The notes below the pieces were generated by a model. It saw nothing but the letters and a program-made list of their open reading frames with translations. It was not told the origin of the DNA and ran no database searches. This document shows positions 54,797-64,000 of a stretch of DNA of 64,000 nucleotides, in pieces. This DNA comes from Neobacillus ginsengisoli (GTDB taxonomy: Bacteria; Bacillota; Bacilli; Bacillales_B; DSM-18226): assembly GCF_030813055.1 (NCBI RefSeq), contig NZ_JAUSTW010000007.1:248001-312000 (forward strand), read 5' to 3'. Position 1 is the stretch's first letter. Each line of letters begins with the position of its first letter. The position numbers and the translations under genes were made by a program.

Positions 54797-56182
54797 TTAT
54801 TTCCCCAGACAGAATTGGGAAAATAGCTGGTCTATAAGGCTTTCATGAACACTGTCACCGATAATTTCACCAAGCAGCTCCCATGTTCTTGTTAAATCAA
54901 TTTGGACGATATCGATTGGCGTTCCCATTTCTACTCCATCGATTGCTTCTTCGATTGCTTGGAGACTTTGGTTTAATAATGCAATGTGCCTGCTGTTGGA
55001 GACGTAGGTCATATCCCCCGCCTCAATCGAACCTGCAAAGAAAAGTGAAGAGATTGCCTCCTCCAGCTCATCTACACCTTTATCCTCAAGCAATGAAGTG
55101 GTAACAATTTTATGTCCCGCCGCTATGCTTTTAACCTTTTCCATATCAATTTCCTGCGGGAGATCTGTTTTATTAATAATGACAATCACGTCCATACCAC
55201 GAACAGCCTCGAAAAGATTTTCATCTTCTGTTGTCAGTTGATCAGAGTAATTCAAAACAAGCAAAATTAAATCCGCTTCTTTTAAAACCTGTCTGGAGCG
55301 TTCAACACCGATTCGTTCAACAATATCTTCTGTTTCCCTGATACCGGCAGTGTCTAGAAGCCTTAAGGGGACCCCTCTAACATTAACGTATTCTTCAATC
55401 ACATCGCGTGTTGTCCCGGGAATATCGGTTACAATTGCTTTGTTTTCGTGAACCAAACTGTTTAATAGCGAAGATTTACCGACATTAGGCCTTCCGACAA
55501 TAACGGTAGAAAGACCTTCGCGCAAAATTTTCCCCTGTTCGGAGGTTTGCAAAAGCTTTTTTATTTCTTCCCGTACATACAGGGCTTTTTCCGCAAGCAT
55601 CTTATGCGTCATTTCTTCGACATCATCATACTCCGGATAATCGATATTTACTTCCACATGGGCGAGAATCTCCAGTATCTCCTGTCTTAGAGAAGAAATC
55701 AGCTTTGATAAGCGGCCTTCCATTTGCCCAAGCGCCACATTCATTGCCCGATCTGTTTTAGCTCTAATTAAATCCATGACTGCTTCCGCCTGTGATAAAT
55801 CGATTCGGCCATTTAAAAATGCCCGTTTCGTAAATTCGCCTGGTTCAGCCAATCGTGCTCCATATTTTAAGACATACTGTAAAACCCGATTAACCGAGAC
55901 AATTCCACCATGGCAATTAATCTCAATAACATCCTCTTTCGTAAAGGTTTTCGGCCCTCTCATAACAGACACCATTACCTCTTCAATGACCAGGTCATTT
56001 TTCGGATCAACTAAATGACCATAATGAATGGTATGAGTTGGTACCTCCGAAAGCTTTTTTCCATTAATACTGTTAAACAGCCTGTCAGCAATTTGAATTG
56101 AATCGTCTCCGCTCAAGCGGACTATCGCAATTGCTCCCTCACCCATCGGCGTCGATATTGCCGCAATCGTATCAAATTCCAT
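54797..56182 (-). CDS. mnmE: tRNA modification GTPase MnmE
   Basis: A 461-residue protein: N-terminal folate-binding domain ([20 protein letters not shown]), helical domain, inserted G domain with [22 protein letters not shown] and NKTD motifs, and the C-terminal CLGK with the conserved Cys. Partner of MnmG. ATG 56182 is used. Confidence 0.97.
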   Translation of the reverse strand: MEFDTIAAISTPMGEGAIAIVRLSGDDSIQIADRLFNSINGKKLSEVPTHTIHYGHLVDPKNDLVIEEVMVSVMRGPKTFTKEDVIEINCHGGIVSVNRVLQYVLKYGARLAEPGEFTKRAFLNGRIDLSQAEAVMDLIRAKTDRAMNVALGQMEGRLSKLISSLRQEILEILAHVEVNIDYPEYDDVEEMTHKMLAEKALYVREEIKKLLQTSEQGKILREGLSTVIVGRPNVGKSSLLNSLVHENKAIVTDIPGTTRDVIEEYVNVRGVPLRLLDTAGIRETEDIVERIGVERSRQVLKEADLILLVLNYSDQLTTEDENLFEAVRGMDVIVIINKTDLPQEIDMEKVKSIAAGHKIVTTSLLEDKGVDELEEAISSLFFAGSIEAGDMTYVSNSRHIALLNQSLQAIEEAIDGVEMGTPIDIVQIDLTRTWELLGEIIGDSVHESLIDQLFSQFCLGK

Positions 56183-56277
56183 TCTGTTCACCACACTTTT
56201 TAAAAAATCAATCTATATAAAATGACTATAATTTACTCCAAATTACTAGAGTACCACATTGGTTCCTGTTAAAAAAG

Positions 56278-56400
56278 TAATCTTTACTCCAACAAAATTA
56301 TCCACAACCCAATAATGTTCACCTATTATTTTAACTTATCCACATGTGAATAACAATAAAACGGATAATTTCAGGTAAATGTTATTCACAATAGTTGTTT
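56278..56400. promoter_or_regulatory. DnaA-box cluster between jag and mnmE
   Basis: TTATCCACA at about 56287 and 56337, plus near matches. A cluster at thdF/trmE (mnmE) is one of the known non-oriC DnaA sites in B. subtilis. Confidence 0.65.
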
Positions 56401-56420
56401 TTCCATGCAAAAAATCGACA

Positions 56421-56460
56421 AAAAAAGACACCCACTCAAAAGATTGGCTGTCTTTTTTAA
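56421..56460 (-). terminator. Terminator after jag
   Basis: AAAGACAGCCA...TGGGTGTCTTTTTTT on the minus strand. Confidence 0.7.
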
Positions 56461-56489
56461 GATATGAACATAAGCGGCTAAACGGACGC

Positions 56490-57113
56490 TTACGCTTTTT
56501 TAGGTGTAATGACAATATAGCGATGAGGTTCAGACCCATCGGAAAATGTTTTTACTCGATTGTTTTCAGATAAAGCGGAATGAATAACTTTACGCTCATA
56601 TGAAGGCATGGGCTCTAACGCAACATCTTTCCCGGATTTAATTGCCTTTTGTGCCAGACGATGCGCTAATTGAATTAGCGTTTCGTTTCTTCTGTTCCGG
56701 TAGTCTTCAGCATCTAAGATAAGCGTTAAGTATTGATCAGAAAAACGGTTGATGACAAGCTGGGTCAAATATTGCAGGGAATTCAACGTTTGACCTCTTT
56801 TTCCAATCAAAAGGGCAATTTTTTCCCCTGTTAAAATGAAGCGAACTTGTTTTCCATCTCGTTTCACTTCAATTTCAACGGGAGCGCCCATCTTTTCACT
56901 TACTTGAATAAGAAATTTTTTCGCTTCTTCAAGCGGATCATGAATGACTGTCACCTTTACAACAGCCGGACGTGATCCGAAAATACCGAAAATACCTTTT
57001 TTACCTTCATCAATAATGGCTACATCTGCGCGGTCTTTGGTAGTTTTTAGTTGAGCTAAAGCTGATTCTACTGCTTCTTCGACTGTTTGTCCTGTAGCAG
57101 TTACCTGTTTCAC
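56490..57113 (-). CDS. jag: RNA-binding protein Jag/KhpB
   Basis: A 207-residue protein with a Jag N-terminal domain ([19 protein letters not shown]), a KH domain ([18 protein letters not shown]) and an R3H domain ([19 protein letters not shown]). It binds RNA with KhpA and affects division and sporulation. Overlaps yidC by 4 bp. Confidence 0.96.
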   Translation of the reverse strand: MKQVTATGQTVEEAVESALAQLKTTKDRADVAIIDEGKKGIFGIFGSRPAVVKVTVIHDPLEEAKKFLIQVSEKMGAPVEIEVKRDGKQVRFILTGEKIALLIGKRGQTLNSLQYLTQLVINRFSDQYLTLILDAEDYRNRRNETLIQLAHRLAQKAIKSGKDVALEPMPSYERKVIHSALSENNRVKTFSDGSEPHRYIVITPKKA

Positions 57114-57889
57114 TTTTTTGCTCCTCCCGCATTACCGGTAGCTGAAGACTTCTTCAAATCCGGTCCTTTAATAAAATAAGTTTGAACAATCATGAAAATA
57201 TTCCCGACTACCCAATACAATGAAAGGGCTGCAGGATATTTAAATGCAAAAAAGAAAATCATAATCGGCATCATCCAAACCATCATCGCCATTTGCGGAT
57301 TTTGGTTTTCAGTTCCGGCCATCATTATTTTTTGCTGGATAAATGTAGTGATTGCCGCTAAAATCGGCAAAATAAAAAACGGATCAGCTTTACCAAGATC
57401 AAACCACAGGAAGTGATCTGCTGCAATTGCACTTGTTCTTGAAATTGCATGATAAAAACCTATTAATATCGGCATCTGAATAATCAACGGAAAGCATCCA
57501 GCCATCGGGTTCACACCATGCTTTTGAAAAAGCGCCATTGTTTCCTGCTGTAATTTTTGCTGCGTTTTTTGATCTTTGGAACTGTATTTCTTTTTAAGTT
57601 CTGCCAATTCCGGTTGCAAAGCCTGCATTGCTTTTGAGCTGCGTGTTTGCTTAATCATTAACGGCAAGATAATTAAACGGATTAAGATCGTAACAACAAT
57701 AATCGATAAACCAAAGCTTCCGCCAAGCAATTCAGCAACCTTCGTAATAACCCAGGATAACGGATAAACAATATATTGATTCCAAAATCCCGTACTATTT
57801 GCAGTAATCGGCTGCTTAATTTGGCTGCATCCGGCTAAAAGCAGGAATATGAAAAACATACCGACCAAAGGTACTATTCGTTTTTTCAA
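57110..57889 (-). CDS. yidC: Membrane protein insertase YidC (SpoIIIJ)
   Basis: A 259-residue lipoprotein insertase: lipobox LLLAGC with Cys21, five membrane helices, and the family blocks [13 protein letters not shown] and [20 protein letters not shown]. It inserts proteins into the membrane and, as SpoIIIJ, is needed for SigG activation in the forespore. Confidence 0.97.
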   Translation of the reverse strand: MKKRIVPLVGMFFIFLLLAGCSQIKQPITANSTGFWNQYIVYPLSWVITKVAELLGGSFGLSIIVVTILIRLIILPLMIKQTRSSKAMQALQPELAELKKKYSSKDQKTQQKLQQETMALFQKHGVNPMAGCFPLIIQMPILIGFYHAISRTSAIAADHFLWFDLGKADPFFILPILAAITTFIQQKIMMAGTENQNPQMAMMVWMMPIMIFFFAFKYPAALSLYWVVGNIFMIVQTYFIKGPDLKKSSATGNAGGAKK

Positions 57890-58034
57890 CCAAAAATTCC
57901 TCCTTGCAACTTTTTATAGAACGTCTTATGAAGTGGATCTATGTATGTAAAGGCTTTCGTTTCCATCATTATTGGTATTTTACCATTTTGTTGAATATAT
58001 TGTCTTCAAGTATCGCCTTTTTTCACGAATTTCT

Positions 58035-58397
58035 CTAACAATTCTCGTCAATAACCGGCTTCTTCAAAACTTTCCCTACTTTAAGGACATGCTGCAGGCT
58101 TTTTTTTACTTCAAAAAAGTCCATTTCGGCAGCCGGCTTCCTTGCAATAATCACATAGTCATTACCGGTGTGCAATTGTTCGTTTAATTCGAAAATTGAT
58201 TGTCTTATGTATCGCTTTATTCGATTTCTAGTAACGGCATTACCTACTTTTTTACTTACGGATAGTCCAATTCGAAAATGGCCTTGTTCCTCTTTTTTTA
58301 ATGCATAGACGACAAATTGTCGATTAGCGAAAGATCGGCCTTTTTGAAATGCCTCTTGAAATTCTTTATTTTTTTTGACTCTCAATTCTTTTTTCAT
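58035..58397 (-). CDS. rnpA: Ribonuclease P protein component
   Basis: A 120-residue basic protein with the RnpA signature [18 protein letters not shown]. Protein cofactor of RNase P for tRNA 5' processing. ATG 58397 follows AAGGTG; a TTG at 58412 overlaps that site. Confidence 0.97.
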   Translation of the reverse strand: MKKELRVKKNKEFQEAFQKGRSFANRQFVVYALKKEEQGHFRIGLSVSKKVGNAVTRNRIKRYIRQSIFELNEQLHTGNDYVIIARKPAAEMDFFEVKKSLQHVLKVGKVLKKPVIDENC

Positions 58398-58449
58398 AAA
58401 GGACACCTTCAATCCCTAATTGGGTAAAACTTTTTCGAATTCTTTCGAC

Positions 58450-58590
58450 ATTGATAACTGTCTAGCTCCAGCGCCTAGGGGCTCTTGGGTCTAAGCCAAT
58501 CGCTTCTGAAGGCAAAAAGCGCGCCTTCGCCAGCGCTTGTCTTATGCTTGTCGCCCCTGGTCAAGGCGCTTCCGCTTTTCTTTTTATGAG
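58450..58590 (-). repeat. Intergenic Bacillus-type repeat between rpmH and rnpA
   Basis: TAGCTCCAGCGCCTAGGGGC...AAGGCGCTTCCGCTTTTC, a GC-rich, foldable block in AT-rich DNA. A partial copy lies at 43.03 kb, and a fragment of its right end (CTTCCGCTTTTC, inverted) is at 62.23 kb. Confidence 0.75.
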
Positions 58591-58618
58591 AAAAAAGACC
58601 ACTGAGATGTTCAGTGGC
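58590..58618 (-). terminator. Terminator after rpmH
   Basis: GGCCACTGA...TCAGTGGTC with T6 on the minus strand; it separates rpmH from rnpA here. Confidence 0.8.
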
Positions 58619-58753
58619 CTAAGCTGATAATACTTTTCTTCCTTTTTGACGACGACGAGCAAGAACTTTACGTCCGTTTGCTGTGCTCATACGACTACGG
58701 AAACCGTGAACTTTGCTATGTTTACGTTTATTTGGTTGATACGTTCTTTTCAT
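58619..58753 (-). CDS. rpmH: 50S ribosomal protein L34
   Basis: A 44-residue highly basic protein, [18 protein letters not shown] at the start and [16 protein letters not shown] at the end: canonical L34. It is first of the rpmH-rnpA-yidC-jag gene group left of oriC. Confidence 0.97.
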   Translation of the reverse strand: MKRTYQPNKRKHSKVHGFRSRMSTANGRKVLARRRQKGRKVLSA

Positions 58754-58984
58754 TATATGACACCTCCCTGAGGAATAGCTGTTAAAGACAGTCTTAATTA
58801 TTATAAAGATGTCTACGCGAAATTGTCAACTCCCTTCTTCATATTGTTCCCTTATTCCTATTTTTCAAATCATAAGCATCTATTAAAAAAAGAGTATCTT
58901 TCATGAACTTTTGATCCAAGTTAAGTTAAGAAAAGCGCAGGAACCGGACAATCTCCAAGATAAAAATTTTATCCTTCTTTTCAT

Positions 58985-59310
58985 TTTAAAAAAGGTATAA
59001 AAAGAATCCATTTTCCCTGTGGATAAAAAATCGACAATTTTTTCGGTTTTTTCACAGGTTATTGACAGGTTTTTCACAAACCAAATGCTTGTGGACAATT
59101 TTCATACACATAATGCAATAGTTGTGGATAAACTAAGAAAAAACATTGCACCTCTTGCTATTATTTGATATTATATTTGTGTTTTCACTCTGAATAACTT
59201 TGTCTTAAATTATCGTTATCCACAAATTGTGGATAACATGTGGATAGGTTATTCTAGCATTCTGCAGAAACTTGTCCACAAGAGGTGGATATTGTCGAAA
59301 CTCCACTTTA
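58985..59310. other. oriC: DnaA-box cluster upstream of dnaA
   Basis: TGTGGATAA at 59018, 59123 and 59228, TTATCCACA at 59216, TGTGGATAG at 59239, with near matches (TTGTGGACAA near 59090, GTCCACAAGAGGTGGATA near 59275). These are DnaA boxes of the incA/B type region. The whole 58754-59555 gap is non-coding AT-rich DNA. Confidence 0.93.
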
Positions 59311-59555
59311 CTTCCTTATTATATATTTTCCACAAACAAGGTTTCGTATATTTATAAATTAATAGGTTATACAGCTTGTATAACAGTTTTTTTCCACGGA
59401 ACAATCGTCAAATAGAGATGATAGAATGCACAAAACTACCTTGCATGCCTTTTGTGAAAAAATTATTTTTTTTGGAGTCGACAGTAAATATTATGCAAAG
59501 TGCCAGACCATTTATGTAGATAGATTTTTATTATGAAGATAAGGAGGGACACCAG

Positions 59556-60902
59556 TTGGAAAATATTGCGGATCTTTGGAATCGTGCTCTGGCCAATATT
59601 GAGAAGAAGATAAGCAAGCCTAGCTTTGATACCTGGCTTAAGTCTACAAAGGCACATTCCCTTCAAGGCGACTTGCTTGTCATTACCGCTCCCAATGAAT
59701 TTGCGCGTGATTGGCTGGAAGAGCGTTATTCCCAGTTAATCTCCGGTATTCTTTATGAAATTACCGGAGAAGAACTTTCTGTAAAGTTTATTATTCCGCA
59801 GAATCAGAACGTGGACGACCAGGATATGGCAGTGCCTCGAAAAAAGGCGAAAAAGGACGACGATCATGCTGATTTTCCTCAAAATATCTTAAATCCAAAG
59901 TATGTTTTTGATACTTTCGTTATTGGATCAGGTAACCGTTTTGCCCATGCAGCTTCCCTTGCAGTAGCTGAGGCACCGGCAAAAGCCTACAATCCCTTAT
60001 TTATTTACGGGGGTGTAGGGTTAGGAAAAACGCACTTAATGCACGCCATTGGGCATTATGTTTTAGACCATAACCCGAATGCCAAAGTAGTTTATTTATC
60101 ATCAGAAAAATTTACAAATGAGTTTATTAACTCCATTCGTGATAACAAAGCGGAGAATTTCCGCAATAAATATCGAAATGTGGATGTCTTGCTTATTGAT
60201 GATATTCAGTTTTTAGCCGGAAAAGAATCAACGCAGGAAGAATTTTTCCATACGTTTAATGCTCTTCATGAGGAAAGCAAACAAATTATTATCTCCAGTG
60301 ACCGCCCGCCGAGAGAAATTCCAACTTTGGAGGATCGCTTACGCTCACGGTTTGAATGGGGATTAATTACGGATATTACACCGCCGGATTTAGAAACAAG
60401 AATAGCGATCCTCAGGAAGAAGGCAAAGGCGGAAGGCCTGGATATTCCAAATGAAGTGATGCTGTATATTGCAAACCAAATCGATTCGAACATCCGTGAG
60501 CTTGAAGGTGCACTTATTCGTGTTGTTGCCTATTCATCATTAATCAATAAAGATATTAACGCAGACCTTGCTGCGGAAGCATTAAAGGATATTATTCCGA
60601 GTTCAAAACCGAAAGTAATTACGATCCATGAAATTCAAAAGGTTGTAGGTGAACACTTTAGTATAAAGCTCGAGGATTTTAAAGCAAAAAAGAGGACAAA
60701 ATCTGTCGCATTTCCGAGGCAAATTGCGATGTACCTGTCACGGGAATTAACCGACTACTCTTTGCCTAAAATAGGAGAAGAGTTTGGCGGGCGGGACCAT
60801 ACGACTGTCATTCATGCTCATGAAAAAATTTCTAAGCTGCTTGCTACCGATTCCCAGCTCCAAAAACAACTAAAAGAACTGAATGAAATGTTAAAAATCT
60901 AG
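59556..60902 (+). CDS. dnaA: Chromosomal replication initiator DnaA
   Basis: A 448-residue AAA+ initiator: domain I (1-85), short linker, domain III with Walker [16 protein letters not shown] (152-166) and Walker B LLIDDIQF, arginine-finger region, and DNA-binding domain IV with [15 protein letters not shown]. The start is TTG 59556, nine bases after AAGGAGGG, as is common for dnaA in Bacillus. Confidence 0.98.
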   Translation: MENIADLWNRALANIEKKISKPSFDTWLKSTKAHSLQGDLLVITAPNEFARDWLEERYSQLISGILYEITGEELSVKFIIPQNQNVDDQDMAVPRKKAKKDDDHADFPQNILNPKYVFDTFVIGSGNRFAHAASLAVAEAPAKAYNPLFIYGGVGLGKTHLMHAIGHYVLDHNPNAKVVYLSSEKFTNEFINSIRDNKAENFRNKYRNVDVLLIDDIQFLAGKESTQEEFFHTFNALHEESKQIIISSDRPPREIPTLEDRLRSRFEWGLITDITPPDLETRIAILRKKAKAEGLDIPNEVMLYIANQIDSNIRELEGALIRVVAYSSLINKDINADLAAEALKDIIPSSKPKVITIHEIQKVVGEHFSIKLEDFKAKKRTKSVAFPRQIAMYLSRELTDYSLPKIGEEFGGRDHTTVIHAHEKISKLLATDSQLQKQLKELNEMLKI

Positions 60903-60939
60903 TTTTTTTGTGCATAACTTGCTGTCATTTACACACAGT

Positions 60940-61040
60940 CTGTCCACATGTGGATAGGCTGTGTTTCCTTTGATAAAATGAGTTATCCACATACTAACAA
61001 GCCCTACTAGTACTTCTACTATTTTTTTAAAACTTAATAT
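60940..61040 (+). other. oriC: unwinding region with DnaA-trio
   Basis: DnaA boxes TGTGGATAG (60949) and TTATCCACA (60983) are followed by a GC-rich CAAGCCC step and a DnaA-trio run CTACTAGTACTTCTACTATT (61004-61023), then AT-rich DNA. This is the same order as the B. subtilis origin unwinding element. Confidence 0.93.
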
Positions 61041-61088
61041 TATATGTTATTGCTATTAAAATTATGCAGAAAACGGAGGATTACAAAG

Positions 61089-62225
61089 ATGAGATTTATT
61101 ATCCAACGTGACCGATTAGTTCAAAGTGTTCAAGATGTTATGAAGGCCGTTACATCAAGAACAACCATACCAATCTTAACCGGAATAAAAATTACAGCAA
61201 ATGAAGAAGGTGTCACCTTAACAGGAAGTGATTCCGATATTTCGATTGAATCCTTTATTCCAAAAGAAGAATCCGGGGATGAAATTGTTGAAATTAAACA
61301 AACAGGTTCTATTGTTCTCCAAGCAAAATTCTTTAGTGAGATTGTAAAAAAGCTTCCTACCGATTCAGTGGAAATGGAAGTCCTTAATCATTTACAAACC
61401 GTTATTCGGTCAGGGAAATCTGAGTTTAACCTTAATGGTTTAGATGCCGAGGAATACCCTCACCTGCCGCAAATAGAAGAAAGCAATAAATTTCACATTG
61501 CCACCGATTTATTAAAAGCCATGATTCGACAAACATTTTTCGCAGTGTCCACCTCAGAAACACGACCGATCTTGACAGGTGTCAACTGGAAGGTTGAAAA
61601 TGGGGAACTGACCTGTATTGCAACAGATAGTCATCGCCTTGCACTAAGAAAGGCAAGAATCGAAACGGAAAATAATGAAAGCTATAATGTTGTAATCCCA
61701 GGAAAGAGCTTGAATGAATTAAATAAAATTATCGATGACAATAGTGAATTAATTGATATTGTTATTACTGAAAATCAAATTTTATTTAAAGCAAAGCATT
61801 TATTGTTTTTCTCAAGATTGTTAGAAGGAAACTATCCTGATACATCCAGGCTCATTCCAAATGACAGTAAAACGGATGTTGTTGTTAATACAAAAGAATT
61901 CCTTCAGGCAATCGATCGTGCATCCTTGCTTGCCCGTGAAGGAAGAAACAATGTGGTAAAGTTTTCAACAATAGAAGGAGGCATCATTGAAATTTCCTCC
62001 AATACCCCGGAAATCGGGAAAGTAGTAGAAGAAATACAAAGCCAAACTATTGACGGTGAAGAGTTGAAAATTTCGTTTAGTGCGAAATTCATGATGGATG
62101 CTTTAAAAGCACTTGAAGGAACGGATATTAAAGTTAGTTTTACGGGAGCGATGAGACCGTTCGTCATTCGTCCGCTTCACGATGAAACGATTTTACAGCT
62201 TATTTTACCGGTAAGAACGTACTAA
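61089..62225 (+). CDS. dnaN: DNA polymerase III beta sliding clamp
   Basis: A 378-residue clamp with three repeated domains; MRFIIQRDRLVQSVQDVMKA at the start, TRPILTGVNW in the middle and the C-terminal RPFVIRPLHDETILQLILPV. It holds polymerase on DNA. ATG 61089 follows GGAGG by nine bases; an upstream ATG in the AT-rich origin DNA is not the start. Confidence 0.98.
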   Translation: MRFIIQRDRLVQSVQDVMKAVTSRTTIPILTGIKITANEEGVTLTGSDSDISIESFIPKEESGDEIVEIKQTGSIVLQAKFFSEIVKKLPTDSVEMEVLNHLQTVIRSGKSEFNLNGLDAEEYPHLPQIEESNKFHIATDLLKAMIRQTFFAVSTSETRPILTGVNWKVENGELTCIATDSHRLALRKARIETENNESYNVVIPGKSLNELNKIIDDNSELIDIVITENQILFKAKHLLFFSRLLEGNYPDTSRLIPNDSKTDVVVNTKEFLQAIDRASLLAREGRNNVVKFSTIEGGIIEISSNTPEIGKVVEEIQSQTIDGEELKISFSAKFMMDALKALEGTDIKVSFTGAMRPFVIRPLHDETILQLILPVRTY

Positions 62226-62269
62226 GCTTGAAAAGCGGAAGTGACTAAAATCTCTTAAAAAAAATAATA

Positions 62270-62306
62270 TCGCCGCCACCTTTCTGGCGGCTTTCTTTCT
62301 TTTTTC
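62270..62306 (+). terminator. Terminator of dnaA-dnaN
   Basis: GCCGCCACCTTTCTGGCGGC followed by a T-rich tract. Confidence 0.85.
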
Positions 62307-62378
62307 AAGATTTTTTTGTAACTGGACCAATTTTTTAGTAAAATAAAGTATTGAGACCATTTCAGAAATGAGTGATAC

Positions 62379-62597
62379 ATGTTGCCTGTAAAAATTAAGG
62401 TGAACACGGAATTTATTACATTGGGACAATTTCTTAAATTGGCTGATGTTATTCAAACGGGTGGAATGGCAAAATGGTTTTTAAGTGAAAATGACATTTT
62501 TATTAATGGTGAACAAGATCAAAGAAGAGGAAGGAAGCTTCGCGCAGGTGACAAAGTTCGGATTGCCGGCTTTGGAGAATTTTTGATTACCGAGTAG
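62379..62597 (+). CDS. yaaA: S4-domain ribosome-assembly protein YaaA (RlbA)
   Basis: A 72-residue S4-like RNA-binding protein (LGQFLKLADVIQTGGMAKWF, GRKLRAGDKVRI). Linked to 50S assembly in B. subtilis. The ATG 62379 start has a weak ribosome site. Follows dnaN and precedes recF by 18 bp. Confidence 0.93.
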   Translation: MLPVKIKVNTEFITLGQFLKLADVIQTGGMAKWFLSENDIFINGEQDQRRGRKLRAGDKVRIAGFGEFLITE

Positions 62598-62615
62598 CTA
62601 AAGGATCTTACGTTC

Positions 62616-63734
62616 ATGTATATTGAGCAATTAGTGTTAACGGATTATCGCAATTATGAAAGCCTATCGGTTGAATTTGAAAATAAAGTAAATGTCATCC
62701 TCGGGGAAAATGCCCAAGGAAAAACCAATGTAATGGAATCAATTTACGTTTTAGCCATGGCAAAATCCCATCGTACTTCAAATGATAAAGATCTTATTCG
62801 CTGGGACCGGGATTATGCTAAAATAGAGGGTAGAGTCCAAAAACAATACAGTTCGTTGCCATTGCAATTAGTTATTTCAAAAAAGGGTAAAAAGGCCAAA
62901 TGTAATCATATAGAACAACAAAAGTTAAGCCAATATGTCGGGAATTTAAATGTGGTAATGTTTGCCCCGGAGGACCTTAACTTAGTTAAAGGCAGCCCGC
63001 AAGTTAGACGCAGATTTTTAGATATGGAAATTGGGCAGGTTTCGCCAATTTATTTACATGATATGAGCCAATATCAAAAAATACTTCAACAGCGTAATCA
63101 TTTCTTAAAAATGATGCAGATAAAAAAACAAACCGATCAAACCATGCTTGAAATTTTAACTGAACAGTTTATTGAAATGGCGGTAAAGATTGTTTCAAAA
63201 AGATTCGAGTTCCTGCATTTACTTGAAAAATGGGCCGGTCCCATCCATAAAGGGATTTCAAGGGGTCTGGAAACATTGAAAATTGAGTATAAACCGTCGG
63301 TAGATGTATTAGAAGGCCAAGATTTGTCGAAAATGAAAGCATGCTTTGAGGAGAAATTTAACAGGGTTAGGGTGAGGGAAATAGAAAGAGGAACGACACT
63401 GTTCGGTCCCCACCGTGACGATTTGTTATTTTTCGTGAACGGAAGAGATGTTCAAACCTTTGGGTCACAAGGTCAACAACGAACAACCGCCCTATCTGTT
63501 AAGCTTGCCGAAATTGAATTAATTCATTCTGAAATAGGTGAGTATCCGATTCTTTTACTCGACGATGTCTTATCGGAATTGGATGATTATCGTCAGTCCC
63601 ATCTGCTTAATACCATCCAGGGCAGGATTCAAACCTTTGTGACTACAACAAGTGTCGGAGGCATTCATCATCAAACCTTAAAAGAGGCCTCAACCTATAA
63701 AGTAGAGTCCGGCGTACTAAAGAAAGTGACTTGA
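62616..63734 (+). CDS. recF: DNA replication/repair protein RecF
   Basis: A 372-residue ABC-type ATPase: Walker [16 protein letters not shown] (34-48), signature [14 protein letters not shown] and Walker [12 protein letters not shown]. It helps load RecA at gaps. Standard place in the dnaN-yaaA-recF-remB order. Confidence 0.97.
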   Translation: MYIEQLVLTDYRNYESLSVEFENKVNVILGENAQGKTNVMESIYVLAMAKSHRTSNDKDLIRWDRDYAKIEGRVQKQYSSLPLQLVISKKGKKAKCNHIEQQKLSQYVGNLNVVMFAPEDLNLVKGSPQVRRRFLDMEIGQVSPIYLHDMSQYQKILQQRNHFLKMMQIKKQTDQTMLEILTEQFIEMAVKIVSKRFEFLHLLEKWAGPIHKGISRGLETLKIEYKPSVDVLEGQDLSKMKACFEEKFNRVRVREIERGTTLFGPHRDDLLFFVNGRDVQTFGSQGQQRTTALSVKLAEIELIHSEIGEYPILLLDDVLSELDDYRQSHLLNTIQGRIQTFVTTTSVGGIHHQTLKEASTYKVESGVLKKVT

Positions 63735-63743
63735 GGTGGGTGC

Positions 63744-63992
63744 GTGTATATTCATATTGGAGAAGACCTTAATATCAGGGCAAAAGATATTATTTCGATA
63801 CTGGATAAAGAGAGCGTGAATTCTTCTGAATTGGTGGAAGAGTTTATTAAATATCATGAAAACAAGTTAGTCAACCTGTCAAAAAACCCCTTTAAATCGG
63901 TCGTGATAACATCCGACAAAGTTTACTTATCCCCAATTGCTTCCGGAACTTTAAAGAAACGTTCAAGTCAACTGAGTATACAGGAATTTTGA
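63744..63992 (+). CDS. remB: Extracellular matrix regulator RemB
   Basis: An 82-residue DUF370-like protein starting MYIHIGEDLNIRAKDIISIL. RemB acts with RemA to promote biofilm matrix genes in B. subtilis. GTG 63744 is the start, ten bases after recF. Confidence 0.9.
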   Translation: MYIHIGEDLNIRAKDIISILDKESVNSSELVEEFIKYHENKLVNLSKNPFKSVVITSDKVYLSPIASGTLKKRSSQLSIQEF

Positions 63993-64000
63993 TAAATGAA

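Noticed and set aside
58901..59098. 65-codon minus frame in oriC
   Set aside because: It lies among DnaA boxes, lacks a ribosome site and matches no family.

Overview
The window is a low-GC Firmicutes chromosome segment from an endospore-forming Bacillaceae, and it contains the replication origin. The right-hand part (about 25.6-64 kb) has the conserved Bacillus origin order: rlmH, htrC-type protease, walJ-I-H-K-R, a tRNA cluster, purA, dnaC, rplI, gdpP, yybS, rpsR-ssb-rpsF, ychF, yyaE, parB/parA, noc, rsmG, mnmG, mnmE, jag, spoIIIJ/yidC, rnpA, rpmH, then oriC, then dnaA-dnaN-yaaA-recF-remB. Transcription diverges from oriC: most genes to the left are on the minus strand and dnaA onward are on the plus strand. 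Sporulation genes (yyaC, spoIIIJ, soj/spo0J) fit a spore former. The species cannot be named from the sequence alone.

The left part (1-25.6 kb) is accessory. It opens with a partial aminoglycoside-phosphotransferase-like gene. Next is a predicted actin-type (ParM/ParR-like) DNA segregation pair, preceded by 2 kb of non-coding DNA that holds three diverged copies of a GTAAAC-rich iteron array, which looks like a centromere. Then come rluF, a solitary C5-cytosine methyltransferase, an S-methylmethionine utilisation operon (mmuP-mmuM) under a SAM riboswitch, a nitroreductase/monooxygenase pair with a divergent TetR regulator, a YocH-like LysM-3D cell wall protein, a truncated RND pump and a DUF559 nuclease-like gene, the last two beside short repeat families.

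From 16.0 to 25.6 kb lies a compact island of glycan-acting genes: three paralogous CgeB-like glycosyltransferases with C-terminal LysM domains, three NodB-type polysaccharide deacetylases (one with altered active-site residues), a double-LysM lytic transglycosylase, a short-chain dehydrogenase and a GH75 chitosanase-like protein. None shows a signal peptide. The genes form two divergent operons around one intergenic region with a sporulation-like -10 element. The working inference is a system that builds or modifies a GlcNAc/GlcN-type glycan, perhaps on the spore from the mother cell. The island is bordered by rlmH and by hairpins that repeat the last codons of rlmH (Gly-Glu-Pro-Tyr-His-Lys-stop) and the following bases. 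This resembles the rlmH/orfX attachment sites of staphylococcal SCC elements, though no Ccr recombinase is present here.

The core region carries three kinds of replication and segregation signals: two perfect parS sites and one near-match, DnaA-box clusters at rlmH and mnmE-jag as well as at oriC, and a DnaA-trio unwinding element between dnaA and dnaN. The window therefore encodes two unrelated DNA-segregation systems, ParAB/Noc and the ParMR-like locus, within about 50 kb.
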